From an uncultured Ellagibacter sp. (GTDB lineage: Bacteria; Actinomycetota; Coriobacteriia; Coriobacteriales; Eggerthellaceae), in contig CAKUGU010000057.1 of NCBI GenBank assembly GCA_934654815.1, positions 1-10,421 on the forward strand: a stretch of 10,421 nucleotides of DNA, written 5' to 3'. Below, in pieces: positions 1 through 8,324 of the stretch. Under the pieces are notes generated by a model. That model made no database searches and had not been told where the DNA came from. It worked only from the letters and a program-made list of their open reading frames with translations. Numbering within the stretch: position 1 is the stretch's first letter; each line of letters opens with the position of its first letter. A program made the position numbers and the translations under genes.

Positions 1-3000
1 CAAGGTAGTTGCGCGAAGCCGCAGCATGCGCGGTGACGCGCGCCGTGCCCGCGGCGTTCACGGACACGTAGCTTCCCTGGATGGAAATCGGGCTCGGCGA
101 ACCGTCATCGTTCGGCACGATCTCATAGGTAATCGGCGTCTTAGCGGTATTGTCGAACGCGAATCCGGCATCGCCGTACGTTGCGAAGTAGCTCGTCGTC
201 CCCTCGATGCTCTGCGATGCCGGCGAAATCTTGTACGAGACCGATCGCCCGCCCCGATAGTTCGGGTTCGTCACCTCAACAGACGCGGTGTAGCTACCGC
301 TGTCGCGCGGGGACTGAGCGGTCGGACCGTATTCTGTGCCGTCAACGCCTTGATACGTCACCTCGTAATCGGAAGGCTCCAAACCGTCGACAGTGACAGT
401 CGCGCCGTGGGATTTCCCGTCGTAGATTGCATCGGCGGCATCGACGGAGAAGCGGACAGGCTTCATGAGGATTTGGTACTCGGTCGCCGCACGCCCGACA
501 TAGCCATTCCCCTTGAGCGTCGCCACCACGCGGTAGGCGCCGACATCGGTCGGCGCGTGGTTACTCGAATAAACGGTCGAACCCGTTCCCGTGTAGGCAA
601 AGGCGACATCCCCCTCAAGGCCTTCGGGAACGCCGTCGAGCTCGGGCGATTGCTCGCTGCCATCGTAAACAAAGTTTTTCTTCGAGAACGAAAGGCTTGC
701 CACCTGCGGTTTCACGATAAGCGTGAAGTGCGCGGTCTTCGTTGCGCCCGTAGCGTCGGTGCATACGATGTCGAAGCCGAACACGCCCGTCTCACTCGGC
801 TCTCCTGCAATTTGCAGCGTCTGTTTGCCGCCATCGCCCTCCACCTTAAGCGTCAACCCCTTCGGGAGCGAACTCCCTTCAGCCAGCGCATACGTATAGG
901 GCGCCACCCCACCCGTCGCAGGTTCAATGCTCGCGCTGTAGTCGGTCCACGTCGTGGCCACCGGCAAGTCGCACGCGTTGAACACGAGCTCCTCGGGCTT
1001 CACAAGCGAAATGGTAGCAGGCTTTGAATCCATGCTCGTCACCGTACCCAGGTACGATTGCGTGATGCGGCAATAGTACGTGCCCGCAACGCTTTCGCTC
1101 GCCTTATCGAACGAAAGCGTCTCCGCCGTCGCGCCCGCGATCGCCTCATCGGCGCCATCGCCGCCGACGCGGTACCACTGGTACGCAAGTTCATGACTCG
1201 CCGCCGCACCGGTCGAGGCCTCTTCATGATCGAGCACGCTCTGGGCCGCATCGGCTGCGACCGACAGCGTGACGGCCTCATCTTTCCGTACCTCTTTGCT
1301 TTGCGGCTGCGCGTTCACGACCGGCGCCTCGGCCTTCTCGAACGCGAACGAAAGCGCCTGCAAGGCAGTGATGTTTTCTAGGGTCAGCGCATAGCTTCCG
1401 CCCGAATAGTCGGCGATGTCGAAAGAGGTCGTAACCGAATCGTTTCCACCAGCTGCCTCGGTCGTCGTGCTCGCCTGCACGAGGTAGCAGTTCTCGTTCG
1501 GCGACGCGACGAACGCAGCATCCCCGCCCGGCGCGACATCCACCGCCGCCGGTTCGACAGTCCCATTTTCAGCCGTCGCCGTCACCTTGAGCTTCGGCTT
1601 CTCGGCGAAGCGCGCGATCACCTTCGTGTCGCGCTCGGGGTAGAACGTCCAGTTCGCATCGGCGCTCACGGGCTCGGCATCGTCCGCCACGCCGTCCTTG
1701 CCGTATTCGTACCAACCCGCGAAGTCGTATCCTTCGTCGGCGATGGCACGAAGCGTCACGCTTTCGCCCGCCTCGATGGTCTTTTGCACGGCATAGCCGC
1801 CATCGCCGTAGGAAGCCGATCCTTCAAGGTGTCCGCCTTCGCGCGGGTCGATGGCGACGATGTCCACCACATCGCGAACATAGCATGCCGTGAACGTGCG
1901 GTTCGCATACGCCGGGCGCACGAGAAGCGGGCTTGTACCGACGGTCGCGCCGTTCTCGTCGATCCAGCGGTCGAATTTCCACCCCGGATACGGAATGGTG
2001 ATCATCACCGACGCCCCCATGTACGACGCGCTCGTCCCCGGAATGACCATGCTGAAACCGGCGCCCGCGGGGTACGTCGCTACCTGCGCGTCGAACCCGG
2101 TCTCGTAGAACACGGCCGTGAGGCGCATGTTCTCATGCGCGACGCCGACGTGGATGGCGTTGTAGCTCACAGCCGCGCCCGCGTCGTTGATCCAGTGCGA
2201 GAAGCGCATGCCCGGGTAGGCGACCGCCATGGCAACGAACGCGTCGCCCTTGTCGCATGTAATCGAGGTTCCCGCGCCCGACGCACCCGCGATGAAAGCA
2301 AGGCCCCTGAATATCGAGCTCTGCGTCACCGCGACTTCGATCTGCTTGTCGGGCACGAACTGCGCGTAGTACATAACATCGGAAGCGGCGTTGAAGGAAA
2401 GCACCTCATTGTTGCTCTCGATAACGTAGCCCGCCTCGTCGAGACTCCATCCTGCGAAGCGGTACCCCTCCCCGGCGACGACCTGCAACGTGACCTTTTC
2501 CCCGGATTCGTACGTGCCGGTGCCCTTGATCTTGCACCCGCGCGCACCCGTCTTGCCCGAAACGACCACCTTCGCCGACACCGACACATCGTAGGGGTCG
2601 GCGAACTGAGCTTCGATAGCGATGACGTTGTCGGTAAGGTCGCTTACGAAATCTTCGTCGAGCGTGAACCAGCAATGCGCGTCGGTGGAGAGAAGCGTCT
2701 TCTCGCCGCCTTTGCCCACAAGTTGCCAAGAGACGAAGCGCTTGTCGGTCGTTTGCTGGGCGTTCAGCTCGACCACCTGACCGAACGCGTACGTTCCCCC
2801 GCCCGAAAGCACGCCCGCGCCTTCCTGGTTCTCGCTGAGTTCCACGTAATAGGAGTTGCGCGTGAAGCAGGCGACGTACGCGGCGTCGCCCGCAACCTCG
2901 ACCGTGCATTCGGGAAGTTCGCTCACCACCTGGCCTTGCGCGTCTTTCCAGCAATCGAAGGTAAAGCCGGGTTTTGCCACAGCGGTAAGCGTCGTGCGAT

Positions 3001-6000
3001 CGCCTTGCGCGAACGACCCGAAACCGCTCGTGTAACCCGCCTCGACCGGCGAGGCGATCGCGCTCACCGTGTACGCGCCTGCCCCGAAGACAGCGGTCAG
3101 GCTCGCGTCGCCACTTACCGTGAAGCGATACGTGGCGTCGGTGCTCACGCACACGCCGTCGCGGTACCAGCCGATGAACGTCGCGTTTTCCTGCGGCGTC
3201 GCGGTGACGGTCGCTTCCTGGCCCGCCTTGTACGTGCCCGCACCCGAAACCGTGCCGTAGCCTTCAGCGGCCGTGACATCGACCGTGAACGACTTCGCCT
3301 CAAACACCGCGCGAAGCGACGTGTTTTCAGAGGGGACGAAGCGATAGTCGGCGTTCATGCTGACCACAGCGCCCTTGTCGTCGACCCACTGCTTGAACGT
3401 GTAGCCCTCTCTCGCGTGGGCGGAAAGCGCCGCCGGGTAGTTCGCGCCGTAGGTGCCGGCTCCTTCCACCCAGCCCGCGTTCGCGTTTTCCACAAGCTCG
3501 CCCGGGGGAACAAGTTCCGCCGCCGTCGCCGCAACCGTGTACGAGCATTCCTTGAAATGCGCGACATAGACGTGGCTTCGCGCCTCCCGGGCAGTGAATT
3601 CGGGCTCGGTCGACACAAGCTCACCCGCAAACGTGTACCAGCCCATAAACGCATAGCCGGGTGCCGGCGTCGCCTTCAGGACCACGTCGGCACCGCGATC
3701 GGCGAGAAGGCGGCTCGCCGTGACCGACCCGCCTTCGGCAGGGCTTGCCACCGGCAGACACACCACGTCTAGCGGCTTGAATGCCGCGGTGATCGTGCAG
3801 TAATAGGAATTGAGCTTCGTGCTTTCCGCAACCAGCGTGCATTCCTTCTCGGTGCTCACGAGCAGCCCGTTTTCGTACCAGCCCCAGAACAGCCAGCCGG
3901 GATTGTTCTCGGCCTTCAGGTGAAGCGTTTCTCCCAGCTTGAACTGGTCGGTATCGGGTTTCACCTCGGTGCCGTTGCACGTTACCGTGCCGCCCCACCA
4001 TGAATCGGCGGCGATGACGACCTCGGCCCCCTTCTTGAACACGGCCGTGTAGGTTTCGTCTTCCGTCACGCATACGCGCAGTTCGGCATCGGTGTAGTGC
4101 TTGCCGGAGGAATCTTGCCAGTAGGCGAACCAATGCTTGTCGTCGGCCTTCGCCTTGATGGTGACGTGGCGACCGTAGGGCAGCTCGACCCAATCCTTGC
4201 CCGGCTCACCCACAATCGAGACTTCGCCAGGCGGGTTGATGCTCGTGATCAGGCCGTCGATCTCGACCTTGATCGTGTACTTCTTCGCGACGTATTCCGC
4301 GCGAATGACCGTGTCGCCTTCGGGGACGAACTCCAGATGCGTTTCGTCGGTGCCCATGAGCACGTCGCCCGCAGCGCCCGCACGATACCAGCCCTTGAAG
4401 GTGTATTTCTCGCGCACGCTCTCGTCGAGGCGCGCGGAGAGCACCGTCGGCTTGCCGACGACGCACGTGCCGTCACCCGTGATCGTGCACTTGCCCGCAA
4501 GCGCGCTCGCGGGTTCGACCGTCACCGTGACCTTGCACGTGCGCTGGAACTTCGCAATGAGATGGCGGTCGGTTTCGGCAAGGAAAGTGTACGTAGGCGT
4601 CTTCGAAACTTCGGCCACGCCGTCGTACCAGCCGGCGAACTCGTAGCCCTCGCCCGCGACGGCGACGACCGTCGCCTCAGTGCCGGCCTTGACGACCTGT
4701 CGATCGGGCGTGGCGTTGCACCCGGTCACCTCGTCGGCGGCCGTACCTTCAACGTCGACCGCGGTGGTGATCGTCGCGTCCTTCTCGAACACAGCGGTCA
4801 GCTTCACGATGTCGGGCGTGGCGTCGGTGATCGCCATCTGCATGTGCGGCAACGTGGAACGTTCGATGCCGTCTTCCTTCCAGCAGACGAAGCGGTACCC
4901 CGGATTCGGAATGGCGTCGAGCTCGGCGATAGTGCCCTCGAAGTGGACGCCACCACCTTTCACGATACCGCCCGCTTCAGGCTGCGCGGTTGCGATGATT
5001 TCGGCGGTATGGTCGCCCTTGGGCTTGTCGGGATCGCGGTCGTGCTTGTGGTGCTCGAAGATGTCCTCGAGCTTGTCGAGGGCTTCCTCGCCGATTTCAA
5101 CGAGTTCCCCGATAGTCTCCGCTTCCGCAATCGCGCCCATTGCGGGGAGAGCAATCGGATCGACGAGATACCCGATGCCGTAGATGGATCCCTCGATCAC
5201 GGCGACGCCTAGTATCGCGATAAGCGCGGCCTGCAGCGCCTTGAACGCCTCATCGCCGTCCGACGTTTCCCGGAAATGGGCTGTGAGCTGGGTGTCTCCC
5301 ATAAGCGTGAAGGTGTAGGAGCCATTTTCCGAAACGTTTACTTTATTGCCCGCCGCGTCGGTGACGTAGTCGAGTACGTAATACGGCGCAGGGATGGCGA
5401 CGACCGTGACGCTCGAGCCGATGCCGTAGAGGCCCGTGGAGAGGAACGAGCCTTGCGGGCTGCCGTCCTCGGTGGTGCCGTCGACGTCCAGAACGACGCT
5501 CGCCTGCTGCGCGCAGTACCAGGGCGTGATCTCGACCTGCGCCGTTTCACCGCTCGGCGCAGGAACCGTATAGACGCAGGACAGGTTGTCGCTGATGAGC
5601 GTCTGCCCGCCCGAGGGGCCTTCGTACCAGCCGCGAAACTGCGCGTTGTCGGTGGTGGCGGAAAACGCCACCGTCTCGCCCGCGTCGCGGTAGCAGTTAC
5701 CGACCGTCAGCGTGACGTGGGCGTAAGCTTCGGAATGGTCGGTCGATTGCGCGGAGTTGATGCGGATAGCCGTACTCTTCAGCGCGAAGCGAGCCTCGAT
5801 GTTCATACTCACGTCGGGTTTGAACAGGCATACGCGCCGATCGCTTATGAGCTCACCCGTTTCCTTGTCGTACCAGCCTACAAACGAGATGTCGTCGTCA
5901 AGCATGCCCAGCCGCTCGGCATCAAACACCACGAACTGGCCTTTGAAGAGGAATCGCGACCCTGAAACGTTTGGTACCTCAACGCCGTCCATAAGCGTGC

Positions 6001-8269
6001 GACCGCCCGTATCGATAGTTTGGGAGTAGTTGACATGCACCGCGATCACCGGATCGATAGGCGGGCCGGGGTCAGGCTGTGCGAATTCGGCGTACAGCGT
6101 ATCCTTCGCCTGCACCTGATACTCGACTTCTTTTTCCGTCGTTATGAATCCGCGTTTCTCGCTTCCCCAATGTTCGAACGTCAGCTCGGATGCATCATAC
6201 GAACAGCTGACCGTTACCGTCTTACCTGGATAGGTAACATATTCACTACCCTGAGGGACTCCATTAGCGACGATGGAAAACTCCACCCCCTCGATTATCG
6301 GTCCGAAATCATTACCAAACCGAGCTTCCGGAATAACCGTCACCGCGTCTGCAAACACGGCAACGAGCACGATGTTCCGCGTTACATCGAACGTATACGA
6401 CTTACTTTCGGAAAGAATGTTGCCCTTACCGTCGGCCCAATAGGCAAACAACCTGCCATCGAGCGTCGTTTCGGCACTCACCGTGCACTTGTCTCCTGAA
6501 GCGAATTGTCCACCGCCCGTCGCAGTCTCGCCATCCTGCGCAGTCGGGCTCTCCACGCATACGAAGAATTTTCCGTCCCCTTCGTTCCGCAAGACACCAG
6601 ACGAGTAAGCGTTGAGAAGATTGTCACCATCGTTATAGGTCACTTGTACAGGAGTACCGTCGTTGGAAGGCTGAAAACGCGTACCCGCCTTAGGATCAAC
6701 CGAGAAAAACCGGCTGAACGCGTAGTTGCTCGCAAGGTCGGCGTAATCGAAAGTGCGTTGTGTGCCATCGTAGACGAAATCGACCTTCATGCCATCGAGG
6801 GAAACCTCATTCCCCACCCAATACGTCATTTTATCAGGATCCTGCGTAACACGAATGCTCAGATATTCTGAAGCGTCAACGGGCAAAGTAAAGCCGTTAG
6901 CTACCCAACTATTCGCAGCATCACCACCCTGATAAAGAGCGAGCGAGCGCGAGGGAATCAAAGCGCTTTTCAAGCTACTTGGAAACGTTTGCTCACCAAC
7001 GGATACTGCATGATCGCACTGGAGGTACACGAAGTCGAGGCTCGTTTTGTAGAATGCCTTCTTCGGAAGCTCCGTTATCTTCGAGTCACGCGGAAGGACA
7101 AGGCCACCACTCATGTCAGTGCCTTCGAAGCAGTTCTTCCCCAACTTCGAAATCGTCACGTTAGTTTCAAGACCCGAAAGGCGCAGACTCGCGCAATTAC
7201 TGAATGCATGGTCGCCGATGGAAGCGATTCGGGTATTCGTCCCAAGTCCCGTCTGACGCAACTTCTCACATCCGACGAAAGCATATTCGCCAATAGACGT
7301 AACGTGCGTATTCGCTCCAAGACCGGTATCGACAATGCTGTAGCAATAAGAGAAGGCATCCGCTCCAATAGTTTCAATTGATTGATTCCCGGCAAGACCG
7401 GTATCAACGAGGTCGTAACACTCGTCATACGCGCCATCGGGAATGGTCTTTAGCCCCTCCACATGGTCCAGGCCCGTTGTAACGAGGCCGCTGAAACGGA
7501 AGCAGCTAGAACCGAGCTCCTGAATCGTTGTAGTCTCTTTGATGTTGAGGCTGGTCAGTTTTAAGCACGAAGAAAAGGCGCCCTCGTCGATAGAACCGAT
7601 CTGCATACCTGACAGACTTATCGACGAAAAATTCGAACAGCCGTAAAAAGCATATTCTCCGATGGATTTAATCACCGTATTCTCAAACCGCACCGATTGA
7701 AGATAGGTGGAGCAGAAGCATAACCGCTTAGGAACCGAAGTCGTTTCAAAATCGACGATAAGATTCTTGACTTTTCCCGGATCAACGGAATGCAGTTTGG
7801 GATCAGATTCGTCAATCGGTTCAGCAAGGTTGCCCGACTCGTCGCATTTGTACACAGAGCCGTTCAGCATAAGCTTGCCATACTCATATACACCGAAAGC
7901 CTGAGCGGATCCGGCGGATTCTCCATCGGCGGCATTGGAGTCGCCAGGCAGGGTGGCGTCGCTTCCCAATCCCGCGTTCCCGGAAGCGGAGTCGGCGTTA
8001 TCCGAAGGGCCCGATTCTGCAGGCGATTCGACTTCTCCCGATGCATCGGCAGCAGCATCCGCTTCCCCATTCGCGGAGCCCGCGTCGCCTCCATTCGCCG
8101 AGTCGTCGCCACTCTTGTTCGGGGCATCGGCATTCACGACCTCGGACGACGCGTCGCCCTCTTCCGAGGCATACGACGCATCGCGTGCAATAGGGACGAA
8201 CGACACAATGAGCGCAAGAGACAGGAATACGCGAAGAAAGATATCGGAGATGCGGGCGCTCTTCTTCAT
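1..8269 (-). CDS. Giant secreted multidomain surface protein (BspA-type LRR, InlB B-repeats, Ig/He_PIG, MBG repeats), C-terminus off the window
   Basis: The frame is open for 2,756 codons from ATG 8269 to base 2, with no stop found in my hand translation. The start has a strong Shine-Dalgarno site and opens a signal peptide: basic MKKSAR, hydrophobic core at residues 10-27, likely cleavage after SYA at residue 34. Next come an acidic D/S/A/G/E linker (35-123), BspA-like leucine-rich repeats (190-450), a Big_3-like Ig domain (468-547), InlB B-type repeats (568-999 and 1088-2310), a hydrophobic insert (1003-1085), an Ig-like domain (2316-2423), a He_PIG-like domain (2426-2519) and MBG/YDG-like repeats (2524 onward). 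Proteins of this build are surface-exposed, and BspA and internalin relatives bind host or bacterial ligands. I infer an adhesin or surface-stalk role; the ligand is unknown. A cell-wall or membrane anchor is expected past the left edge but not seen. The LRR part is clearly less GC-rich than the rest. Confidence 0.93.
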   Translation of the reverse strand, partial: MKKSARISDIFLRVFLSLALIVSFVPIARDASYASEEGDASSEVVNADAPNKSGDDSANGGDAGSANGEADAAADASGEVESPAESGPSDNADSASGNAGLGSDATLPGDSNAADGESAGSAQAFGVYEYGKLMLNGSVYKCDESGNLAEPIDESDPKLHSVDPGKVKNLIVDFETTSVPKRLCFCSTYLQSVRFENTVIKSIGEYAFYGCSNFSSISLSGMQIGSIDEGAFSSCLKLTSLNIKETTTIQELGSSCFRFSGLVTTGLDHVEGLKTIPDGAYDECYDLVDTGLAGNQSIETIGADAFSYCYSIVDTGLGANTHVTSIGEYAFVGCEKLRQTGLGTNTRIASIGDHAFSNCASLRLSGLETNVTISKLGKNCFEGTDMSGGLVLPRDSKITELPKKAFYKTSLDFVYLQCDHAVSVGEQTFPSSLKSALIPSRSLALYQGGDAANSWVANGFTLPVDASEYLSIRVTQDPDKMTYWVGNEVSLDGMKVDFVYDGTQRTFDYADLASNYAFSRFFSVDPKAGTRFQPSNDGTPVQVTYNDGDNLLNAYSSGVLRNEGDGKFFVCVESPTAQDGETATGGGQFASGDKCTVSAETTLDGRLFAYWADGKGNILSESKSYTFDVTRNIVLVAVFADAVTVIPEARFGNDFGPIIEGVEFSIVANGVPQGSEYVTYPGKTVTVSCSYDASELTFEHWGSEKRGFITTEKEVEYQVQAKDTLYAEFAQPDPGPPIDPVIAVHVNYSQTIDTGGRTLMDGVEVPNVSGSRFLFKGQFVVFDAERLGMLDDDISFVGWYDKETGELISDRRVCLFKPDVSMNIEARFALKSTAIRINSAQSTDHSEAYAHVTLTVGNCYRDAGETVAFSATTDNAQFRGWYEGPSGGQTLISDNLSCVYTVPAPSGETAQVEITPWYCAQQASVVLDVDGTTEDGSPQGSFLSTGLYGIGSSVTVVAIPAPYYVLDYVTDAAGNKVNVSENGSYTFTLMGDTQLTAHFRETSDGDEAFKALQAALIAILGVAVIEGSIYGIGYLVDPIALPAMGAIAEAETIGELVEIGEEALDKLEDIFEHHKHDRDPDKPKGDHTAEIIATAQPEAGGIVKGGGVHFEGTIAELDAIPNPGYRFVCWKEDGIERSTLPHMQMAITDATPDIVKLTAVFEKDATITTAVDVEGTAADEVTGCNATPDRQVVKAGTEATVVAVAGEGYEFAGWYDGVAEVSKTPTYTFLAETDRHLIAKFQRTCKVTVTVEPASALAGKCTITGDGTCVVGKPTVLSARLDESVREKYTFKGWYRAGAAGDVLMGTDETHLEFVPEGDTVIRAEYVAKKYTIKVEIDGLITSINPPGEVSIVGEPGKDWVELPYGRHVTIKAKADDKHWFAYWQDSSGKHYTDAELRVCVTEDETYTAVFKKGAEVVIAADSWWGGTVTCNGTEVKPDTDQFKLGETLHLKAENNPGWLFWGWYENGLLVSTEKECTLVAESTKLNSYYCTITAAFKPLDVVCLPVASPAEGGSVTASRLLADRGADVVLKATPAPGYAFMGWYTFAGELVSTEPEFTAREARSHVYVAHFKECSYTVAATAAELVPPGELVENANAGWVEGAGTYGANYPAALSAHAREGYTFKQWVDDKGAVVSMNADYRFVPSENTSLRAVFEAKSFTVDVTAAEGYGTVSGAGTYKAGQEATVTATPQENATFIGWYRDGVCVSTDATYRFTVSGDASLTAVFGAGAYTVSAIASPVEAGYTSGFGSFAQGDRTTLTAVAKPGFTFDCWKDAQGQVVSELPECTVEVAGDAAYVACFTRNSYYVELSENQEGAGVLSGGGTYAFGQVVELNAQQTTDKRFVSWQLVGKGGEKTLLSTDAHCWFTLDEDFVSDLTDNVIAIEAQFADPYDVSVSAKVVVSGKTGARGCKIKGTGTYESGEKVTLQVVAGEGYRFAGWSLDEAGYVIESNNEVLSFNAASDVMYYAQFVPDKQIEVAVTQSSIFRGLAFIAGASGAGTSITCDKGDAFVAMAVAYPGMRFSHWINDAGAAVSYNAIHVGVAHENMRLTAVFYETGFDAQVATYPAGAGFSMVIPGTSASYMGASVMITIPYPGWKFDRWIDENGATVGTSPLLVRPAYANRTFTACYVRDVVDIVAIDPREGGHLEGSASYGDGGYAVQKTIEAGESVTLRAIADEGYDFAGWYEYGKDGVADDAEPVSADANWTFYPERDTKVIARFAEKPKLKVTATAENGTVEPAAVDVAPGGDAAFVASPNENCYLVQASTTTEAAGGNDSVTTSFDIADYSGGSYALTLENITALQALSFAFEKAEAPVVNAQPQSKEVRKDEAVTLSVAADAAQSVLDHEEASTGAAASHELAYQWYRVGGDGADEAIAGATAETLSFDKASESVAGTYYCRITQSYLGTVTSMDSKPATISLVKPEELVFNACDLPVATTWTDYSASIEPATGGVAPYTYALAEGSSLPKGLTLKVEGDGGKQTLQIAGEPSETGVFGFDIVCTDATGATKTAHFTLIVKPQVASLSFSKKNFVYDGSEQSPELDGVPEGLEGDVAFAYTGTGSTVYSSNHAPTDVGAYRVVATLKGNGYVGRAATEYQILMKPVRFSVDAADAIYDGKSHGATVTVDGLEPSDYEVTYQGVDGTEYGPTAQSPRDSGSYTASVEVTNPNYRGGRSVSYKISPASQSIEGTTSYFATYGDAGFAFDNTAKTPITYEIVPNDDGSPSPISIQGSYVSVNAAGTARVTAHAAASRNYL
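2..700 (-). repeat. MBG/YDG-like repeats at the visible C-terminal end
   Basis: From residue 2524 at least three units follow. The first two carry a V/I-Y-D-G-x-x-x motif (FVYDGSEQSP, AIYDGKSHG), a D-V-G-A-Y or D-S-G-S-Y turn and a G-N-G-Y or N-P-N-Y step before the last strand. The third (from about residue 2686) has an FATYGDAGF motif and is cut by the window edge. These belong to the MBG/YDG family of surface repeats, which usually occur in series, so more copies and then an anchor are expected to the left. Confidence 0.75.
713..994 (-). other. He_PIG-like (putative Ig) domain
   Basis: Residues 2426-2519 match the He_PIG pattern: a Y-S-A-S-I-E-P-A-T-G-G-V-A-P-Y-T-Y-A-L start, an S-S-L-P-K-G-L-T-L core, an I-x-G-E-P-S-E-T-G-V-F-G-F strand and a final D-A-T-G-A-T-K-T-A-H-F stretch. 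Such domains are cadherin-like Ig folds that occur in tandem in bacterial surface proteins. The call is from motif recognition and is fairly secure. The exact function is unknown. Confidence 0.75.
1001..1324 (-). other. Ig-like domain of the surface protein
   Basis: Residues 2316-2423 show the landmarks of a bacterial Ig-set domain: AQPQSKEVRKDEAVTLSV at the start, YQWYR in the C strand and AGTYYCRIT in the F strand. The F-strand Cys has no partner in the B strand (VTLSVAA), so the classic disulfide is absent, as is common in bacterial copies. It marks the change from the repeat stalk to the C-terminal Ig/MBG section. A spacer or a carbohydrate or protein contact role is possible. Confidence 0.75.
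1340..5008 (-). repeat. InlB B-type repeat block II (about 15 divergent units)
   Basis: Residues 1088-2310 contain about fifteen units of 65-90 residues. Each has a Y-T-V-x-V opening strand, a G-x-G-T-Y-x-x-G-x-x-V-x-L-x-A core, an aromatic F-x-G-W-Y or close variant (FAGWY, FKGWY, FMGWY, FIGWY, FAGW, FDRW), an S-T-D-x-x-Y-x-F segment and a closing L-x-A-x-F strand. The family is the divergent InlB B-repeat domain. Unlike repeat arrays under recent expansion, I see no near-identical neighbouring units at DNA level. The last unit (ending near 2310) lacks the Trp. Many units carry single Cys residues, which may allow disulfides in the exported protein. Confidence 0.88.
5012..5263 (-). other. 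Hydrophobic, helix-like insert inside the repeat stalk
   Basis: Residues 1003-1085 break the all-beta repeat pattern. About 38 residues (1011-1048) are dominated by A, L, I, V and G (for example ALIAILGVAVIEGSIYGIGY) and could span a membrane or pack as a helical hairpin. An amphipathic acidic stretch (IGELVEIGEEALDKLEDIF) and a charged His/Asp/Lys tail (EHHKHDRDPDKPKGDH) follow. Then the B-repeats resume. Internal hydrophobic segments are unusual in secreted stalk proteins. It might be a transmembrane turn, an intramolecular helical domain, or a relic of a former C-terminal anchor joined to a second protein. None of these can be proven here. Confidence 0.7.
5273..6568 (-). repeat. InlB B-type repeat block I (about 5 divergent units)
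   Basis: Residues 568-999 hold about five divergent beta units of 65-90 residues. Typical landmarks are a G-x-x-V-x-x-x-A segment, an aromatic motif (FEHW, FVGWY, FRGWY) and a closing V-x-A-x-F strand (LYAEF, IEARF, LTAHF). These match the divergent InlB B-repeat (List-Bact-rpt) family found in Gram-positive surface proteins. The repeats are strongly diverged in sequence, which argues for old duplications. They probably build an extended stalk. Unit borders are approximate, and unit 5 lacks the central Trp (VLDYV). Confidence 0.8.
6629..6868 (-). other. Big_3-like bacterial Ig domain
   Basis: Residues 468-547 contain the strand pattern PDKMTYWVGNEVSLDGMKV followed by a D-F-V-Y-D-G-T turn. 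This is the signature of group-3 bacterial Ig-like domains (P-x-K-x-x-Y-x-V-G-x-x-L-x-L-x-G). These domains commonly follow leucine-rich regions in Gram-positive surface proteins and act as rigid spacers. The match is by motif recognition only. The C-terminal edge of the domain is approximate. Confidence 0.6.
6920..7702 (-). repeat. BspA-like leucine-rich repeats (LRR_5 type), about 10 units
   Basis: Residues 190-450 hold roughly ten units of about 24 residues with the BspA pattern: an L-x-x-x-x-L strand followed by I-x-S-I-G-x-x-A-F-x-x-C. Clear examples are SIGEYAFYGC, TIGADAFSYC, SIGEYAFVGC and SIGDHAFSNC. Units 5 to 7 share a TGLxxN segment and look like the most recent duplications. LRR_5 domains form a curved solenoid that usually binds protein ligands. 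This is the most likely binding module of the protein. Its ligand cannot be read from the sequence. Confidence 0.88.
7901..8167 (-). other. Acidic low-complexity linker of the surface protein
   Basis: Residues 35-123 of the giant protein directly follow the predicted signal-peptide cleavage site. They consist almost only of Asp, Ser, Ala, Gly, Glu and Asn, with no aromatic residues and a single Lys. Such composition indicates a disordered, negatively charged spacer that would hold the leucine-rich domain away from the cell surface or from the export machinery. No ordered fold or known motif is visible. The assignment is from composition alone. Confidence 0.75.
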
Positions 8270-8272
8270 GAG

Positions 8273-8281
8273 CTCCCCCTT
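8273..8281 (-). promoter_or_regulatory. Ribosome binding site of the surface-protein gene
   Basis: On the minus strand AAGGGGGAG lies just before ATG 8269, with its AAGGGGG core 5 bases from the start codon. It supports this start, which also begins the signal peptide. A short GCCGT/ACGGC inverted repeat (8286-8297) lies immediately upstream in the leader. Confidence 0.8.
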
Positions 8282-8324
8282 CCCTGCCGTAAACGGCGGT
8301 CGCACAACCATGGAACGAGTTACG

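Noticed and set aside
26..1381. Plus-strand frames of 333 and 107 codons
   Set aside because: Same reason: they are antisense to clear MBG, He_PIG and Ig-like domains and show only low-complexity Arg-rich translation.
1784..3772. A 662-codon open frame on the plus strand
   Set aside because: It lies opposite the surface-protein gene. It is rich in Arg, His, Val and Ala as expected for the complement of GC-rich codons, has no ribosome site and no recognisable domain, while the minus strand shows regular FxGWY repeats throughout.
4097..5965. Plus-strand frames of 371 and 229 codons
   Set aside because: They overlap B-repeats 2-10 and the hydrophobic insert of the minus-strand gene in antisense and resemble no protein family.
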